DNA from: an uncultured Treponema sp.
Lineage (GTDB): Bacteria; Spirochaetota; Spirochaetia; Treponematales; Treponemataceae
Assembly: GCA_905373565.1 (NCBI GenBank)
Contig: CAJPTT010000177.1
Coordinates: forward strand, 1-5,545
Direction: 5' to 3'
Length of the DNA stretch: 5,545 nt
How positions within the stretch are numbered: position 1 is the first letter of the stretch; each line of letters starts with the position of its first letter. Below are positions 5,174 through 5,545 of this stretch, piece after piece. Both the position numbers and the translations under genes were made by a program. The notes under the pieces were generated by a model, which was not told the DNA's origin, ran no database searches, and saw only the letters and a list, made by a program, of their open reading frames with translations.

Positions 5174-5545
5174 TTACATACGGCCTTTAAAGTCTAAGCC
5201 GAGCAGGTAGGTTTCGAAGCTGCTGCTGCGGCATGCTTCGGGCTTAAAAGCTCGGGCGGTTTTAAATAATTTTCGCATTTGCTGCAGGTACTGCTGTTCG
5301 CTGCCGCCTTGAAAGATTTTAACAACAAAGCTGCCGTGATTTTCAAGCTGTGTTTCGGCATAGTAAAGCGCCATATCGACAAGGGCGGCGGAGCGGGCGG
5401 TATCGACGATTTTATTACCGGTGGTTGCAGGCGCCGCGTCGCAGATAACGGAACGGTAGGGGCCGCAGTTTTTTACCGCAGCAGCCATGGCCGCCGCTGT
5501 CAGATCTCCTTGGAAAAACGAAAGCCGCGAATCCCGTATCGATTC
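5174..5545 (-). CDS. rlmE: RlmE/FtsJ 23S rRNA (uridine-2'-O)-methyltransferase, C-terminal part
   Basis: The visible 123 residues run from the right edge to the stop and cover roughly the last 60% of a family protein of about 200 residues. FFQGDL corresponds to the SAM-domain segment, then come VICDAAP with catalytic-type Asp36, SFVVKIFQGG with Lys76 and SSFETYLLG with Glu111 (numbered from the first visible residue). The spacings of 40 and 35 residues equal those of D124, K164 and E199 in E. coli RlmE, so three of the four K-D-K-E residues are intact; the first Lys and the glycine-rich SAM motif lie outside the window. The enzyme methylates the 2'-O of U2552 in the 23S rRNA A-loop during late 50S assembly. 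The internal ATG at 5488 is not the start, since the homologous sequence continues upstream. The stop is 65 nt before the tRNA-binding gene. Confidence 0.93.
   Translation of the reverse strand, partial: ESIRDSRLSFFQGDLTAAAMAAAVKNCGPYRSVICDAAPATTGNKIVDTARSAALVDMALYYAETQLENHGSFVVKIFQGGSEQQYLQQMRKLFKTARAFKPEACRSSSFETYLLGLDFKGRM

Overview
The window looks like a piece of a host-associated Treponema-type spirochaete chromosome (inference). The signs are relaxed spirochaetal lipoboxes, a PEGA/CARDB-style envelope gene set, moderate G+C, and a protease joined to a small outer-membrane barrel. No rRNA, tRNA, CRISPR array, insertion sequence or phage gene was seen. The genes form two converging blocks around a hairpin-rich gap.

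Plus-strand block (1-3891), envelope proteins. The first gene enters from the left edge. It encodes an exported trypsin-like serine protease with the triad His53/Asp89/Ser171 (numbered from the first ATG in the window), followed by three PEGA-like beta modules and a C-terminal domain that reads as an 8-stranded outer-membrane beta-barrel. Its stop codon lies inside a three-armed inverted-repeat element that can fold in two mutually exclusive ways. Next, with a good GGAGG site, is a lipoprotein with two CARDB domains. A compact intrinsic terminator follows, and then a small lipoprotein with a Thr/Glu/Pro-rich tail.

Central gap (3892-4125). Four stem-loops are packed into about 190 bases between the converging genes. 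Two of them are long perfect palindromes (13 bp and 11 bp). I see no convincing gene here. A dispersed intergenic element, a bidirectional terminator or a structured RNA are the main possibilities.

Minus-strand block (4126-5545), RNA-related housekeeping. In transcription order it holds the 3' part of rlmE (23S rRNA 2'-O-methyltransferase, cut by the right edge), a stand-alone tRNA-binding OB-fold protein of the MetRS C-terminal/Trbp111 type, and a CYTH-domain protein of the CyaB/thiamine triphosphatase superfamily. A well-spaced promoter-like pair (TTGTAG, 17 nt, TATACT) sits only 9 nt upstream of the tRNA-binding gene's ATG. With no Shine-Dalgarno visible there, a leaderless or nearly leaderless transcript is plausible. 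The CYTH gene also lacks a visible Shine-Dalgarno, unlike the two plus-strand lipoprotein genes.

The most noteworthy items are the protease-PEGA-barrel fusion, the alternative-hairpin element behind it, the hairpin cluster in the central gap, and the possible leaderless start.
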